A DNA stretch of 64,000 nucleotides. Origin: Notospermus geniculatus. Its lineage: Eukaryota; Nemertea; Pilidiophora; Heteronemertea; Lineidae. The stretch spans positions 85,835 to 149,834 of the forward strand of contig NMRB01000459.1 of NCBI GenBank assembly GCA_002633025.1, written 5' to 3'. The position numbers and the translations under genes are program-made. Below are positions 32,327 to 43,999 of this stretch, piece by piece (position 1 is the first letter of the stretch; every line of letters begins with the position of its first letter). A model generated the notes under the pieces. It was not told the DNA's origin, ran no database searches, and saw nothing but the letters and a program-made list of their open reading frames with translations.

Positions 32327-33838
32327 CTATATATTTGCTTGTGAACCATAAAGGCACACTGCCTGTAGCTCTAGACTGGGGATAGTCACTTGCTTACGAG
32401 GAGTGACTCTTGCTTTGCCCATGACTAAAGAGCAATAGACATCTCCACTTTTGTTCTTGAGCCTAATGTATGGACACTGGCCATAACCTTCTGTGCTGGC
32501 GTCTGAGAAGTGGTATAGCTCCGCCGTGGAAGTTTCTCCAAAGTCTGCCGGCTTGTAGCATCGTGGTATGTGCACATTCTTTAAGGTTGTCAGTTCCTGG
32601 CACCACTGTTCCCACTTGACACGAATCCCATCAGGCACGACATCATCCCAGTTAGTTCCTTCTTTGCAGATCTCTTGAAGGATGAGTTTACCCCGCAGAA
32701 CGAAGGGAGCAAGGAACCCGATGGGGTCATATATGGAGGCAACAGTTGCCAAAATCCCACGACGTGTGAGGGGCAGATCTTTCAGGGTTAGTCTAAAACA
32801 GAACTCATCTGCTTCGATGACCCACTGGATACCGAGAGCCCGTTCTGGAGCTGCGTCCTCAGATGTCAAACTAAGGTCCTGGGTCCCACTTGCACGTTCT
32901 GATTCTGGAATGGCTTCCATCACTTCTTTTGAATTGGAAACGATCTTGTGTAGGCGCATGTTGCCTTGATGGCAAATCTGCATGCTGTCTAGCAGCAATC
33001 TAATGCAGACATCTGAGGTGAGGATGATCTTCAGCCCGTCGTCCACGTAAAAATTCCTTTCAATGAATCGGGCTGCATCTGAATTTATGTGTTGGTATCG
33101 ACGGGCGACTTCTTTCAACCCAAAATTTGCACAGCCGGGTGAGGAAACGGCGCCAAAAAGATGGACCTTCATCCGGTAGTCAACCGGCTCTTTCTGAAGG
33201 TCTCCAGCCTCCCACCACAAGAAGCGCAGGTAGTCCTGGTCTTCTTGATTAACTCGAAACTGGTGGAACATCTTTTCCACATCACACATGAAGGCGACTG
33301 GTTCTTGGCGGAACCGACACAGGACACCGATTAACGGGTTAATTAAGTCCGGGCCAGGGAGCAGATGATCATTTAGAGAGGTACCTTTAAACTTTGCACT
33401 ACAATCAAAGACGACGCGAATCTTGTCTGGCTTCTTGGGATGGTACACTCCATGGTGCGGAATGTACCAAACAATGTCGGGTTGGACTGCATCTTCAGGA
33501 ACTATTTCTGCATCGCCTCGGTCCAAAATTTCTTGCATAAAACTCTTGTAGTGGTTGGCATACCTCTCGTCCTGAACCATTCGCCTCTTCAGGCATCGTA
33601 GCTGACAAATAGCAGCGCCTTTGTTATTTGGCAGATCTGGATGGCCATGGCTGAATGGTAATGGCATACAGAAGTACCCATCTTCTTGTTGGTGTATCCC
33701 CTCTTGGATGATCTTCATGAACTTCAAATCGTTTTGGGATACATTCTTGTCTTCCAATTGGTGTTCTGTGAAATCTGACTCTAAGATCTTCATAACTGGC
33801 TCCATTGTACCATAGAAGTGTTCTTCCTTCACCGACAA
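32327..33838 (-). pseudogene. BEL/Pao retrotransposon reverse transcriptase (truncated pol)
   Basis: A 503-residue uninterrupted frame. It contains the BEL/Pao reverse transcriptase: GVYHPKKPDKIRVVFDCSA near 130-148, the first catalytic Asp in FMCDVEKMFHQ (D186), PGCANFGL, and the active site FYVDD at 263-267. The RNase H-like start follows (ELYHFSDAS, then KQVTIPSLELQA). The frame is cut at 32327 inside that domain, and the flank is unrelated minisatellite sequence. Gag, protease, integrase and LTRs are not adjacent. The long intact frame suggests a fairly young insertion, though 5' and 3' truncated. It differs from the fragment at 16803, which covers another part of pol. Confidence 0.88.
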
Positions 33839-34115
33839 GATCTACTTTTTCTACAAGAGATATCATTTAAATAGTTTTCATACATAAAATTGCCCTTGAA
33901 AGAGACGTATATACAAAATTTACCTTCATTTGCATTACTGTATACTTTGTGAAATTTTTCATACCAGAATTTCCGAAAACGCCCTTCTTGGCTCTACCAA
34001 TGTGCCAGCCGGCCATGATGGTGGCTGCTGAATAAATGTTTATAAATACATCCCAGCTACTCAACATATTTTTACGATAATAGAAATGACGTCACAAATC
34101 AGAATAATCTTACAA
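33839..34115. other. No feature seen
   Basis: AT-rich flank of the retroelement. A CCGGCCATGATGGTGGC phrase gives no convincing ORF. Confidence 0.4.
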
Positions 34116-34350
34116 AAATCGCATTTCACAACATCCACAGAGCAAGTCCCCAGCAAATCTGTCAGCGTATCGCTACATAATGTACCCATCTACGTTCACA
34201 GTCACTAAAAACGTGAACCAACCGTCCGGTATATTCCATCTGGACATTAGGTGCATATTTCCTATGAGTCCAATTCTATTGACTGGCCCGTGACAAGTCT
34301 TTGGCTAGATTCGCTGTTGGCCGCTACGCGGCGCGTTGGGCCCTTGCGTC
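34116..34350 (-). repeat. Dispersed repeat, inverted copy of 53463-53705
   Basis: Landmarks in common with 53463-53705, inverted: CAACATCCACAGAGCAAGTC, CGTATCGCTACATAATGTAC, ACGTGAACCAACCGTCCGG and GCCGCTACGCGGC. Confidence 0.9.
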
Positions 34351-34563
34351 CAGGAGGAATTTACAGAACTTGATATTGACACGTTCGATATCTGAATCAT
34401 AAAAAATGTCTTCAATGGACCATTCAGATTTAAATTTTCTTGCTTTGAAGTCACATAGAGACCAAATTTCAGGTATAAATAGGTGAGATGAGTTTATCGA
34501 ACAAGTCCAATCCAATCTTGGGGTTAGTGTTCATATTTCGTAAGCATGACCGTATGCTGAACA

Positions 34564-34700
34564 GGGCCTGTTACAACCAATAATGTCACAATCGACCAAT
34601 AATGTCACAACTTGCTAATAATGTCACAACTTTTCCTTACCGATAATGTCGCAACATTTTGACCAATAATGTCACAACTTTTCCTAGACGCAACGTCAGC
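34564..34700 (-). repeat. ACCAATAATGTCACAACTT tandem units
   Basis: Five units of about 19-30 bp. The first part (CAGGGCCTGTTACAACCAAT) is the inverse of 52330-52387. Confidence 0.85.
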
Positions 34701-34820
34701 ACATAAAACGACGTCAATGACGTCAGTTCGGTCTCATCGATCGCTGCGCCGACCTGTCGGGATAAACGGCGCGCCGGTTCCTCATTGTATTGATCTTGAT
34801 ATATACAATTCGGCTAAAGT

Positions 34821-34955
34821 TTAGAATCCCCGATCGGAAGTGACGTTACTCCAGCAGCATGGCACACAACAACACAATGGAAATCCTATTGTACAAATGC
34901 GGCATATTTCGTCAATTGATATGACCTTTTTTGGGCACTGATCGGGGATTCTAAA
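34821..34955. repeat. Foldback element, GTTTAGAATCCCCGATC ends
   Basis: AGTTTAGAATCCCCGATCGG at the left and its inverse at 34938-34956. It lies about 340 bases upstream of the first CSTF1 exon seen. Confidence 0.75.
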
Positions 34956-35290
34956 CTCGTTCCGGCCGTAGGGTAGACCTGATTCTGAATCCCTATCCCC
35001 GGCTTCGGTAGGCCTGTCAGAGCCAACCCCCCACCCAGACACCCACTTTCAGTTGTGAGCTAACTGATTTCATATTCACCCACTGCGCACATGATGTCAC
35101 TTCGAAAATAAAGAAGCCTCGGTTCGAATAGGCCTGCACTTCGTGTGTTGTGTGATCAAGCATGATCTGGTGACTTACCAATTATCTTATTCCAATTATG
35201 TTATGTAACATCATGTTATATGGATCAATAAACATAATTTAAATTTTTTAATTGGAATTGAATTTGAAATATTCATTTACATTGCTACAG

Positions 35291-38200
35291 CCAGTTGTTC
35301 TATGATGGACACAAGACTATGGCAGTCAACTTGGCAAATCTTGTCAAGCCTCATCCAGCCTGCCCTCCATCTGACAGGTTACTTAATGTGGTCAGGATGG
35401 GCCTCAAAGAAGAAGGTAAGCAGGTCATCAGAAATGGGAAAGGTTGTCTAACTGGGACCTTGTTATGATGTGATTTATGATTAGAAGAGTGGTTGTTATT
35501 TACTGGCAGTTTAAACTTCGAGAGCGTGGCTTGCTGGTTTACAAACCTGGGTGTTCTTCTACTGAAATTGATGTTCTTCTGTTTTCTAGAGTTGCAGACT
35601 GGAAAGAAAGATCTCAAATCAGATCCAATTGCACCTGGATCAGGCATTGATCTGGAGTTTGAAACAGATGGTAGGTGAATGGTATAATAACTTGGGTCAG
35701 GGTGGTGAACATCGTTCTAAATGTCTCTCTGTCATCAGCTGTAAGCAAATGTCAGTCACAATGGTTGGTATTCATAAAAGTTGGCAAATGCCTTTACTTA
35801 AGATATGCACAGCGAGGCCCAATGGAAATGTGCTGCAAAACTTGAAGTAAAAGCATTTGGTACCTTTATGAATATCAGCCAATATGATGTTGAGCAACAA
35901 CAGTGAACAGGCATTCCATCCAGAGTATATTGCCCAGCGGTGTTTCTTTTCTGATTAGAATGGTAGCTTGAACATTTTTCCCAATGTGGATGGCCCTGAT
36001 GTTACATTTCTCAGTCATTCCCCTTGTCAGAACGAAAACATCCTGATTTTCATGTGGTCCATTTTCAGTGCAGACCATCTCCCCCGAACCTGCTCTCTAT
36101 GAGACCTGTTACGTCACATCCCACAAGGGCCCATGTCGTGTTGGAGCATTCCATCATTCTGGCCTCCTAGTGGCCACAGGATCCCAGGACACTTCTATCA
36201 AGGTGAGAAATAGGTACTGATGATCTCTTTCTTTCAAAAGTTACATTGACCTGCAGTGTAGCTATTAATACTTACCACCTTTGAACCTACTGTGTCAAGT
36301 TCATTTCTCACATATTGCTTCCATTGGCTTCAGATTCTGGACGTTGAGAGAATGCTGGCAAAAAGTGCCACACCAGCTGAAGTCATCGCACAAGAAACTC
36401 CCCAACAGACCATGGAAAATCACCCCGTCATCAGGACACTTTATGACCACAATGAAGTAAGCTGGACATCTGTGGTTCAGATCTTATACAATGCTTGCTG
36501 TTGTCTCTCTCTCCTTCTGTTGAGTTCCCTCTTACCTCAGAAGAGGTATGAAGTAGGAGTGACCCTGAATGACCCTGTATTGAGAGAATGTTTCTCTCAG
36601 GCAGTGTCACACTCGACTTTATGTGGTTTGTAAAGTTCTGCATAGCGAAATGTGAATGAATTTAGCCTGTCACGTACTTTGAGCCCCGTTCAGGCATGCC
36701 TTCAGCCCTCTTGGAGTCCAAGACTCAAGAGTTTGCAGTGTGAGCCGGTTTTGCTCTGTTCTACATTACCAATGAATACAAGGAGAGAGAACGTTGATGA
36801 ATATAAGTTTTAGACAAATTTTGATTTTATCTTGCAGGAAGTGACAGCCATAGAGTTCCATCCAGTTCATCAACAGCTGGCGTCTGGCAGCAAAGATTAC
36901 AGCATCAAATTTTTTGATTTCTCAAACCCTTCAGTTAAAAAGGCATATAAAAGCATACAGGTTGGTAAAGTTAAGAAACATGCCTATGTTTATGAAAAAA
37001 TGCATGTCATCACTGCTTTACTTAGAACTTCTAAGTAAAGCAGTTCTAAGTAAAGCAGTGATCACAGGTACCTTCCAAAGTAAGAAGGTATGATGTCCTG
37101 TTGTACGCAATAATCAGTTTCTTCCATGTTTTTTCTGCAGGAATCTTCGCCGGTCACCTGTCTCAGCTTCCATCCATCGGGAGATCATATCCTGGCAGGA
37201 ACAGAGTCGGCGACGTTACGTTTATATGATGTCAATACATTCCAATGTTTTGTGTCGGCAAATCCTGATGATCAACATAAGAAAGGAATCACAGGAGTAA
37301 GTTAGCCTGATATAAAAAAGAAGTTAAAGTTTGGGTTTGTCGCCTGATATCAACAACAGTAGACTTCACACTTTAACCCCAGTCTGTCCTGAAATCTTTG
37401 GTAGAACTCAGACGAGCTGCTCATTCGGCACTAAAATCTGAGCATTTCAGACCGGTACCCATTTATACACCTGGGTGGAGAGAGGCCAGTAAGGCAAAGA
37501 GACTTGCCCAAAGTCTCACACCACAGCGAGATTTGAACCCAGGACCCTCTGATCACTAGTCAGAGACCCAAACCACAATGCACTACACCACCATGGCACC
37601 TATGATAAAGGCACCTGGTATAATGGGTGAGATTTCCCCCAGATGTCTCTGCCATCACAGAGCTGTCTATCATGGCCTCCATCATGAATGATACTTCTCT
37701 CTAAATACCTGTACCGGTTACCTTGACTTTCAGGTGAGCTGGTCGCCAAATGCCAATCTGTTCGTTACATGCTCAGAAGATGGCGATATCAAAATCTGGG
37801 ACGGCGTCAGTAACCGTGTCGTCAATAAGTTTGAGAACGCACACGACGGCGCCGAGGTGTGTTCTGTCGGTTGGACAAGGAACTCTAAGGTAAGCTTAAG
37901 TTCAGGTCATTTATGATGCTAGTCCTGAATGCTATCTCTTCAAACATTTCAGATTCTGTGTGAATTTTCTGCGATATCAGATTGATCCATGTTGTCAAAG
38001 ATTGAGCAAGCATGCAGTTTGTCCTTGACCTCCATAAGTCACTTGTGGGAAAACCCCGGTTGGGGTCGAAAATTCGCAAAACTCTGGAAAGTGCCTTTTT
38101 ATTTATCATATATTGTGTGTCAATTTTTGTGCTTTTCTTCTCTGTGGGAAAACTCGGCGTCCATTTCGTGTGAGTTTCTTACCTCCCCTGAATGGAGAGC

Positions 38201-39091
38201 GACACTTGGCATTGTGGACGGTTATGATCTGTTTCAAGATACCATTGATATTTTCTTTCCCTTGCAGTATGTTCTGTCTTGCGGTATGGACTCACTGGTC
38301 AAGCTATGGGAGCTGTCGACATCTCGCTGTCTCGTAGCCTACACGGGGGCAGGAGCTACGGGGAAAATGGAACATAAGACAACGGCGGTGTTCAATCACA
38401 CTGAAGATTACGGTAAGACTAGACAAAATCTGTCAACTGGTTTAGCATAGTCTTCTCTGTGTTTCTTCAGTGCCAGTCATTAAACACTCACATATGTTTG
38501 GTTTTCAGTTCTATTCCCAGATGAGAAAACCATCAGTCTTTGTTCTTGGGATTCAAGAAATGCTGAACGTCAAAAGTTATTGTCCCTTGGTAAGTGTTTC
38601 TACAACAGTCGCAGGACCGTATGCTCGGGTCAGACTTCAGCCAGACTTTCAATAAAGTCTGACTTTTCTCAATGCTTCAAGCAAAGAGAAAGTCTGACTT
38701 CAGCTAGAAAGTCTAATTTCAGCTACTTTAGGCTCAAGTCCAACCTGAGCATTCAGCCTGTAATGTCAACTCGTTCAGTCCTAAGTCAGTGCAAATGCTG
38801 ACACTGTCTGTGTTGCAAAATTCATCAACTGAGCTCGTGTAATTGTTCACTGGTTGTCATCTGTCAGAATGTCTGTCTGTCGGTGTCGGTGTACACGTAC
38901 GCGATCGACTTTCTCGTTTGAACCAACCAGGGCAGTGAAACAGCTTCTGGAGACATTGATTGTGTTTTGTACATTTTGCAGGTCATAATGGTATCGTACG
39001 TGCCATCGTCCACTCCCCGACTGGACCAGCATTCCTGACGTGCAGTGAAGACTTCCGCGCTCGTTTCTGGTATAGGAAGTCTTCGGAATAA
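35291..39091 (+). CDS. CSTF1: Cleavage stimulation factor subunit 1 (CstF-50), nearly complete, 10 exons
   Basis: CstF-50 is the WD-repeat subunit of the nuclear CstF complex that directs pre-mRNA 3'-end cleavage and polyadenylation. Coding exons, all with AG/GT borders: 35291-35415, 35590-35670, 36069-36202, 36334-36456, 36838-36960, 37141-37296, 37734-37889, 38268-38412, 38509-38589 and 38982-39091 (TAA 39089-39091). Phases agree throughout and give about 410 residues, against about 431 in vertebrates. Family phrases include [83 protein letters not shown] and [11 protein letters not shown]. Six or seven WD repeats follow an N-terminal dimerisation region. The first exon, about 20 residues, was not found upstream in the repeat-rich 34.9-35.3 kb. 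Confidence 0.95.
37441..37600 (-). mobile_element. tRNA-derived SINE in a CSTF1 intron
   Basis: Read on the minus strand it has a tRNA-like head with a box A-like TGGTGTAGTGC and box B GGTTCAAATCT. A tail follows with GGGCAAGTCTCTTTGCC and CCACCCAGGTGTATAAATGG. That tail resembles a conserved SINE domain found widely in marine animals (recalled, not checked). Confidence 0.65.
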
Positions 39092-39677
39092 GTGATGAGA
39101 AGATTAACTGATTTGAAAGCTCAAAAACTGCCAACCAGATACCTAGGAAATAATCAACCTGGTATACAAGGGCTGAATTGCCCATCCTCTGCTGTCACCC
39201 ATCTTAGTAGGATGTGACATGGCCGACATGCCGAGGATGTATATTTCATTGGTGCGATGAATTGATAAGGGATGCGGTGATTCCCATGTGTTGTGTACAG
39301 CTCGTTCCTTTGTGTTAAGATGAAGCCAAAGCGAGGGCCAAGGATAAGAAGAAAGCTGGTGCCTGTGACACTTACATTTCTCAGTCAGTTTTCAAGGACG
39401 TGTAGGGCCTTGAATTAAGCATTTGTGCACTTAATGCTGTTAATAGTACCCGCTGTCTCGCTCTTGTTGTGGACTAAAGTGGCCCATACAAATTGAAATA
39501 TTAAATATTGCACAACATGAGGCTCAAAATGGGCAATATTATTGCCAATCTTTCTACTACCCATCATGCCAGAAGCACATGCCCCTATTTTGGGCCCCAT
39601 ATTGTGCAATAATATTGATCGTGTATGAGGCGCTTTAGTCGTTCTGCATTATACTTCTTGTATAAGTGAGCTCAGAC

Positions 39678-39683
39678 AATAAA
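39678..39683 (+). terminator. Polyadenylation signal, probable CSTF1 3' end
   Basis: AATAAA in CAGACAATAAAATACACTT, about 590 bases after the stop, with no earlier canonical signal seen in the 3' UTR. A TG-rich stretch follows near 39720. Confidence 0.6.
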
Positions 39684-39754
39684 ATACACTTACTGTTTTT
39701 AACATCTGGTTTCCCAGAATGTTGGTGGTTTTGTTTTGGTGTGGAAAATTAGTG

Positions 39755-40133
39755 GTATGATCATATAGGAATTACATGTATACTGAGTATACTCGGTATA
39801 ATTCCTCCATGTATGATGGTCAGGGCACCTGAACACATAACCTGACTGTCAAATAATAATAAATCAATAATAATAATAAATAATTAAAATAAAATAAGTA
39901 AATAAAATTAATAATAATAATAAATACCAGTAATCAGAACTCTAGATCCCGGTTAGATTTGTGATCTGTGGACATACCACACCCTCAGGACAACTTCTCA
40001 TTTTTCTAAACTCAGAGTCAGGAGTTGTTGCTGTTCACTTTTATTATTGACTAAAAAGCAAAAAATACATGCATGTACATGTAGCTTGGAGGAATTATAC
40101 TGACAGTATACTGTCGGTATAATTCCTCCAAGC
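39755..40133. repeat. Two short palindromes (GGAATTATAC..GTATAATTCC) and an AT-rich microsatellite
   Basis: 40084-40133 is a near-perfect hairpin (GCTTGGAGGAATTATACTGA and inverse). 39760-39815 is a weaker relative, with ATAGGAATTACATGTATACT and GTATAATTCCTCC. Between them 39850-39925 is a (AATAAT)n tract. Confidence 0.75.
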
Positions 40134-40800
40134 ATGTAGTTTACAAATTTTCGTGCCGACGACCAGCAAGTCCAAGAACTAAAATACAATACCACAGTCA
40201 CCATTCTAACTGCTACAGAGACTACAGTATGGTACGATTCAGGGCGGACTGGTTGTTACATAATCCCCGAACTCATCCCGATGGATATCAGACCATGGAG
40301 ATTTTATACCTCCATGATCAGACGTCCTCTTTGTACTCTAGTCGCCCTCTTCGTTCTCTTCTAAACGGCGGTTCAGAACCTTATGTGCAGCGACACCGAG
40401 TTCATCCAATGCGTTATTCACCGCCATTCGGAAGCGGCGAGCCCCCCGAACTGAAAAAAATCAAGATGGAGGTCATCATAACTCGTTACCGGTGTAGTAG
40501 AATCTAATGTCGCCCGATATGTGGTGTCCCCCAAACAATACATTACGGATTATGCGGCACCATTGAATTGGAGAGACCAAGACCCGTAATCCTGTGACAA
40601 ACATATACAGGGGACATCAGGAAGACGGGGACGTCAGATTTTATCACACCTGTATTTCAGTTGTAACCGATTTTGAATGGTATTGAACTTACAATAGTCA
40701 TGACATTATTAATAAAGGACTTTTCGCCCAACTGAGCAAAAATCACCCCGTTTGTTACTCTTTTAAACATTTTAAACCTCCGCATTCTGTATCAAGCAAG
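40134..40800. other. No supported gene; repeat phrase shared with 47.6 kb
   Basis: The open frame at 40229-40507 has no recognisable domain. ACAGGGGACATCAGGAAGAC at 40609 matches 47630-47660 inverted, marking a dispersed repeat. Confidence 0.4.
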
Positions 40801-40802
40801 GT

Positions 40803-40930
40803 TCATTGGCACACGGAATTGGTCCGATTCAGGTCCGCAAAAATCTATCAAATGGACTTCAGCGTTGTCGTATCCGGAAAACTAGGGGCAAACGGATTGG
40901 AAACGGATCGGATCCGTGCGCCAATGACAC
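40803..40930. repeat. Foldback MITE, TCATTGGCRCACGGA ends
   Basis: TCATTGGCACACGGAATTGG at the left and GATCCGTGCGCCAATGA at the right are inverted with small indels. Confidence 0.6.
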
Positions 40931-41028
40931 TCTCAAAAAATTCTCGTCGTACTGANACTAAAGCATCTCATCCACATTCGCAGACAAGTTGCGGTGACAA
41001 GAATTTTTTAAGAGTGGAACCTTGCTTA

Positions 41029-41275
41029 TACCCCCATCACACTGAAGTCGTTCTCAAAACGTCCTGCCCCATCCAAAAAAAATCGTAAAACGGGCTAGAA
41101 CGTGTACCCTTGGCCAAATAATGCTTCGATGTACTGGAGCACCCTTCCCATCCACGAAGTTCGTAAAAAGACTGTAAAACGTTGCCACTACGTCCACTCC
41201 GTTCGCACACAGTTTGAGCCCGTTCGGCAAAATTTTCAAGAACGTACTGAGAACTAGCTCAGTGTGATGGGGGTA
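41029..41275. mobile_element. Harbinger-type MITE, 247 bp, TTA target duplication
   Basis: TACCCCCATCACACTGA at 41029 and its inverse ending at 41275 are flanked by TTA (41026-41028, 41276-41278). A 3-bp TWA duplication fits Harbinger. The interior has AACGT/ACGTT-rich short units and no ORF. Confidence 0.9.
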
Positions 41276-41493
41276 TTAACACAAATTCTGAAAGTTCAGG
41301 AACGCAATGCTGTAAGAACGTGTGGCTCACCCTCACCTGATTCGGATTCTCTGCCCAATGATGAGGCCCGTAATTGCTTGTTATCACGTCTAGCCGCAGA
41401 CATCAACAGATCTTTTACCCATCGCTTTCTCCATGTATCAGTAGGCATCGCTGTGGCCCCTGTAACCAAGATCTGGCAATAGAACTTCGGTTA

Positions 41494-42135
41494 TACCCCC
41501 GTCACACTTAGTTCGAATCAGCAGGAATCAAGCAGAACCAGCCGGAATGACAAATTTGCAAAATTCGAGCAGGATTCGGGAGAGAATAAGATTCAAATAC
41601 TTGGAACGCAGCTCGAATTCACCTCGAATTTGGTCAGAAATCACGCAGAATGGCTGCAGAATATGGGTAGAATGTCGAAGAATTCACGAAGAATGCCTCT
41701 CGAATACAAAAAACGCGCTTGGAATGTTCTTCGATTGTAACAGGAATTTCACAAGAATGGTGCCCGACAGGCTGCTGAATCTAAAATTTTCATGAGTCTG
41801 AGCTCAACTGGCAGGAATAGACTGGATTGTCCTTCGAATGCGATCGGAATGTTTCAAATGCTGTTGGAAGGCCGTCGGACTATTTAGAACGCAGGAAGAA
41901 TGCAGATGGAATACACTTCGAATGCTGTTCGATATTTCTCCACTCGGAATGCACCTCGATAATTTTGAACATGTGCAAAACATTCCGGCAGACCACAGGA
42001 ATGGGCCGGAACATTACGAACGCAGTCGGAATCCAGTCAGAATTTTTAGAATGCACTTCGATTGTCGAGGAATGGACTACGAATTGTCATTCCGACGGCA
42101 CTCCTGCTCATTCTTCCTCTAGTGTGACGGGGGTA
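41494..42135. mobile_element. Harbinger-type MITE, 642 bp, filled with GAAT units
   Basis: TACCCCCGTCACACT at 41494 and its inverse at 42121-42135 form the ends, flanked by TTA and TTG. The interior is crowded with GAAT-centred units (TCGAAT, GGAATG, AGAATG), more than 30 in 640 bases. Confidence 0.9.
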
Positions 42136-42159
42136 TTGCAAACCAGACGAAGCTCGAAG

Positions 42160-42260
42160 AGTACGAAATACGAAGTTTGACATCATTTCAAGGACTTAAT
42201 GTATTTCAGGAGATGGTTGGTACCACAAATATCACCTACTAACTGCAAGAGCGTCTTTGG
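42160..42260 (+). repeat. Dispersed repeat (ACGAAATACGAA family)
   Basis: Third copy of the sequence at 10570 and 62165: AGTACGAAATACGAAGT, TATTTCAGGAGATGGTTGG, TGCAAGAGCGTC. Confidence 0.6.
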
Positions 42261-42484
42261 GTGGCGTCCACTAGAACGCCGACAACATTTAGGAAGGGTT
42301 GCGGAAGCAAATTATGTCATTTCGGCATTGCTTCCGCGTCAATGACTAGGCATTTTGCCCTCTCCCGAAAGTGCAGAAACGCCGGGAAAATGTTTAGGAA
42401 TGATAAAGACAGTGAACGGAATCTTTGAAGAATATGAGGAGAGGTTGCTGAATGAATGCGGATTTACTAAATTTGCGTCCCGCG

Positions 42485-42730
42485 TCTTGTCCGCGCTATG
42501 GACGCCAGGTTTAAGACCGATTGGTGCATCTTGGATTGTTAAATTTCCACTTCGCATTCCACCTCGTTGCTACAAAGTAGAAACGAAAAATGAACTTCAA
42601 AGTTTAATATACACCACAACTCCATCTAATCGTAAATTTGGGTTCAGAGTGGCTGTTCAATCTTTCTAATCGGCGCAACATCATCCGCTAAAACCTGGCG
42701 TCCCACTACGGCGCGGACAAGACGCGGATG
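42485..42730. repeat. Inverted repeat downstream of IRG gene 1
   Basis: GCGTCTTGTCCGCGC with GACGCCAGGTTT at 42482-42515 is inverted at 42690-42730 (AACCTGGCGTCC, GCGCGGACAAGACGC). Confidence 0.65.
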
Positions 42731-42789
42731 TTTGCAAACAATTGTTTGTGAACGCGTGCCACCATCCCGGGCCACCATAGTTGTCTCAC

Positions 42790-43711
42790 CTGAAGCATCT
42801 TGTAAATTGTCCGAAGACATTCCTGTTGATTCTGACACAGCTTCCAGCGAGGCTTCATCCAACCCGAGCTGACGCATGAAGAAACTGGTCAAATCATACA
42901 GGGCCTTTTCCGAATCATGTTGAGTACGGGGCATGGGGTTTGATTTATCAAGATATGTAGACGGAATAAGTCTCAGAAACATCTTCTTCTTTTCTTCGAT
43001 GATATCGTCCGTTAAAATATTGAGGGAAAGTATGAACGCCTGTCGCTTCAAATCCGGTAACTCGTCAATTAGGTGCTTCACGAGAGATGGAAAATCCCAT
43101 TTGTGGGGGTCGTGGTTGGAAATAAGAAAGATGTGGTACTTGTCCAGCCCGGCCTCTCTGAAGTTCTCCTCAGCATACTCCTTGATGGTTTTCATCATTT
43201 TTGACTCGTCGAAGTTTTTGCGTCTTTTCTCGCCGTCGATGGCACTATCAATGTTTGTGCGCAGGAAGAGGAACTTCTTGCCTTGGCTGTTCACTTCTTT
43301 CGCGAGCCAAAGGTCGTTTTCTGTGAATCGAACCTGAGAACAGATGATAAATAAATCATATTTGCTGAAGTCAACATCCTTCAGATACGTTTCTCTTGGA
43401 AACTTCGGTGTCCCAACACCGGGTAAATCCCAGAACCGCAAGCTCTTGTTTTCTGGATGGGTGTAGTCTGTCGGTATTACTGTGGTCTCTGTTACACCTA
43501 CCGCCGCTGCGCCCTCATCATCACCCACTAAACCACGGATTGCGTTGATGAAACTAGACTTTCCCGACCCAGATTCACCAGTGACGGCCATATTGAGGGG
43601 AACATTTTTCAACTTGTCAAGCTCGGCTTGTAAGATGCCATCGATTTTAGGACCTGTCACTCCGTGCCACCGGGCATAATCTGCTACATCTTTCGCATTT
43701 ATGCTGTCCAT
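42790..43711 (-). CDS. IRG-type immunity-related GTPase, gene 1 (3' exons missing)
   Basis: IRG proteins are interferon-inducible or related GTPases that act on membranes and intracellular vacuoles in vertebrates. The 307-codon main exon has all G motifs: P-loop GESGSGKSS (K51, S52), switch G3 DLPGVG (D95) and a G4-like TNID (152-155). The helical start follows, with FREAGLDKYHIFLISN and QLGLDEASLE. It ends at a donor (GATGCTTCAG then GTGAGA) in the same phase as gene 2. The open frame reads on into the intron to 42644, which is not taken as coding. The expected C-terminal exons were not found before the MITEs at 42135, so the gene is truncated or its end has moved. G4 has Asn where gene 2 has Lys. 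An acceptor TTGATTATTTCAG lies 3 bases before the ATG. Confidence 0.85.
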
Positions 43712-43744
43712 TTTCTGAAATAATCAACCATGTGTGGACTTCAA

Positions 43745-43996
43745 GGGTCGTATTCATGAAGCGGTTCTATCGTTCTAGAACCGTCTTAGGCCGGTTCCAA
43801 GTAAGGTCAAACACGTTACTTGGAACCGGCCTAAGACGGTTCTTACGACAGAATCGCTTTATGAATACGGCCCCTAGGGTCGAATTCATAAAGGGGTTCT
43901 ATCTTTAGAACCATCTTAGGCCGGTTCCAAGTATCATCAACCACTGTACTTGGAACTGGCCTAAGACGGTTCTAACGAGCTTCATGAATACGACCC
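43745..43996. mobile_element. Two adjacent foldback MITEs in the 5' intron of IRG gene 1
   Basis: 43745-43873 and 43877-43996 are sister elements starting GGGTCGTATTCATGAAG or GGGTCGAATTCATAAAG. Both have inner arms GGCCGGTTCCAAGTA, and three bases separate them. Confidence 0.9.
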
Positions 43997-43999
43997 TTA

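Noticed and set aside
34690-34740. TGACGTCA (CRE-like) as a CSTF1 promoter
   Set aside because: The first exon of CSTF1 is not located, and the site lies among tandem repeats, so there is no support for function.
40229-40507. 92-residue frame starting MVRFRADWLL
   Set aside because: No recognisable domain and short palindromes inside; the neighbouring sequence is repetitive.
42355-42669. Plus-strand frame opposite the end of IRG gene 1
   Set aside because: Partly protein-like, but it lies across an inverted repeat and ends over the antisense of the gene 1 read-through. No family match.
42644-42789. C-terminal read-through of IRG gene 1 as coding
   Set aside because: It lies after a good donor in the conserved phase and has no similarity to gene 2.
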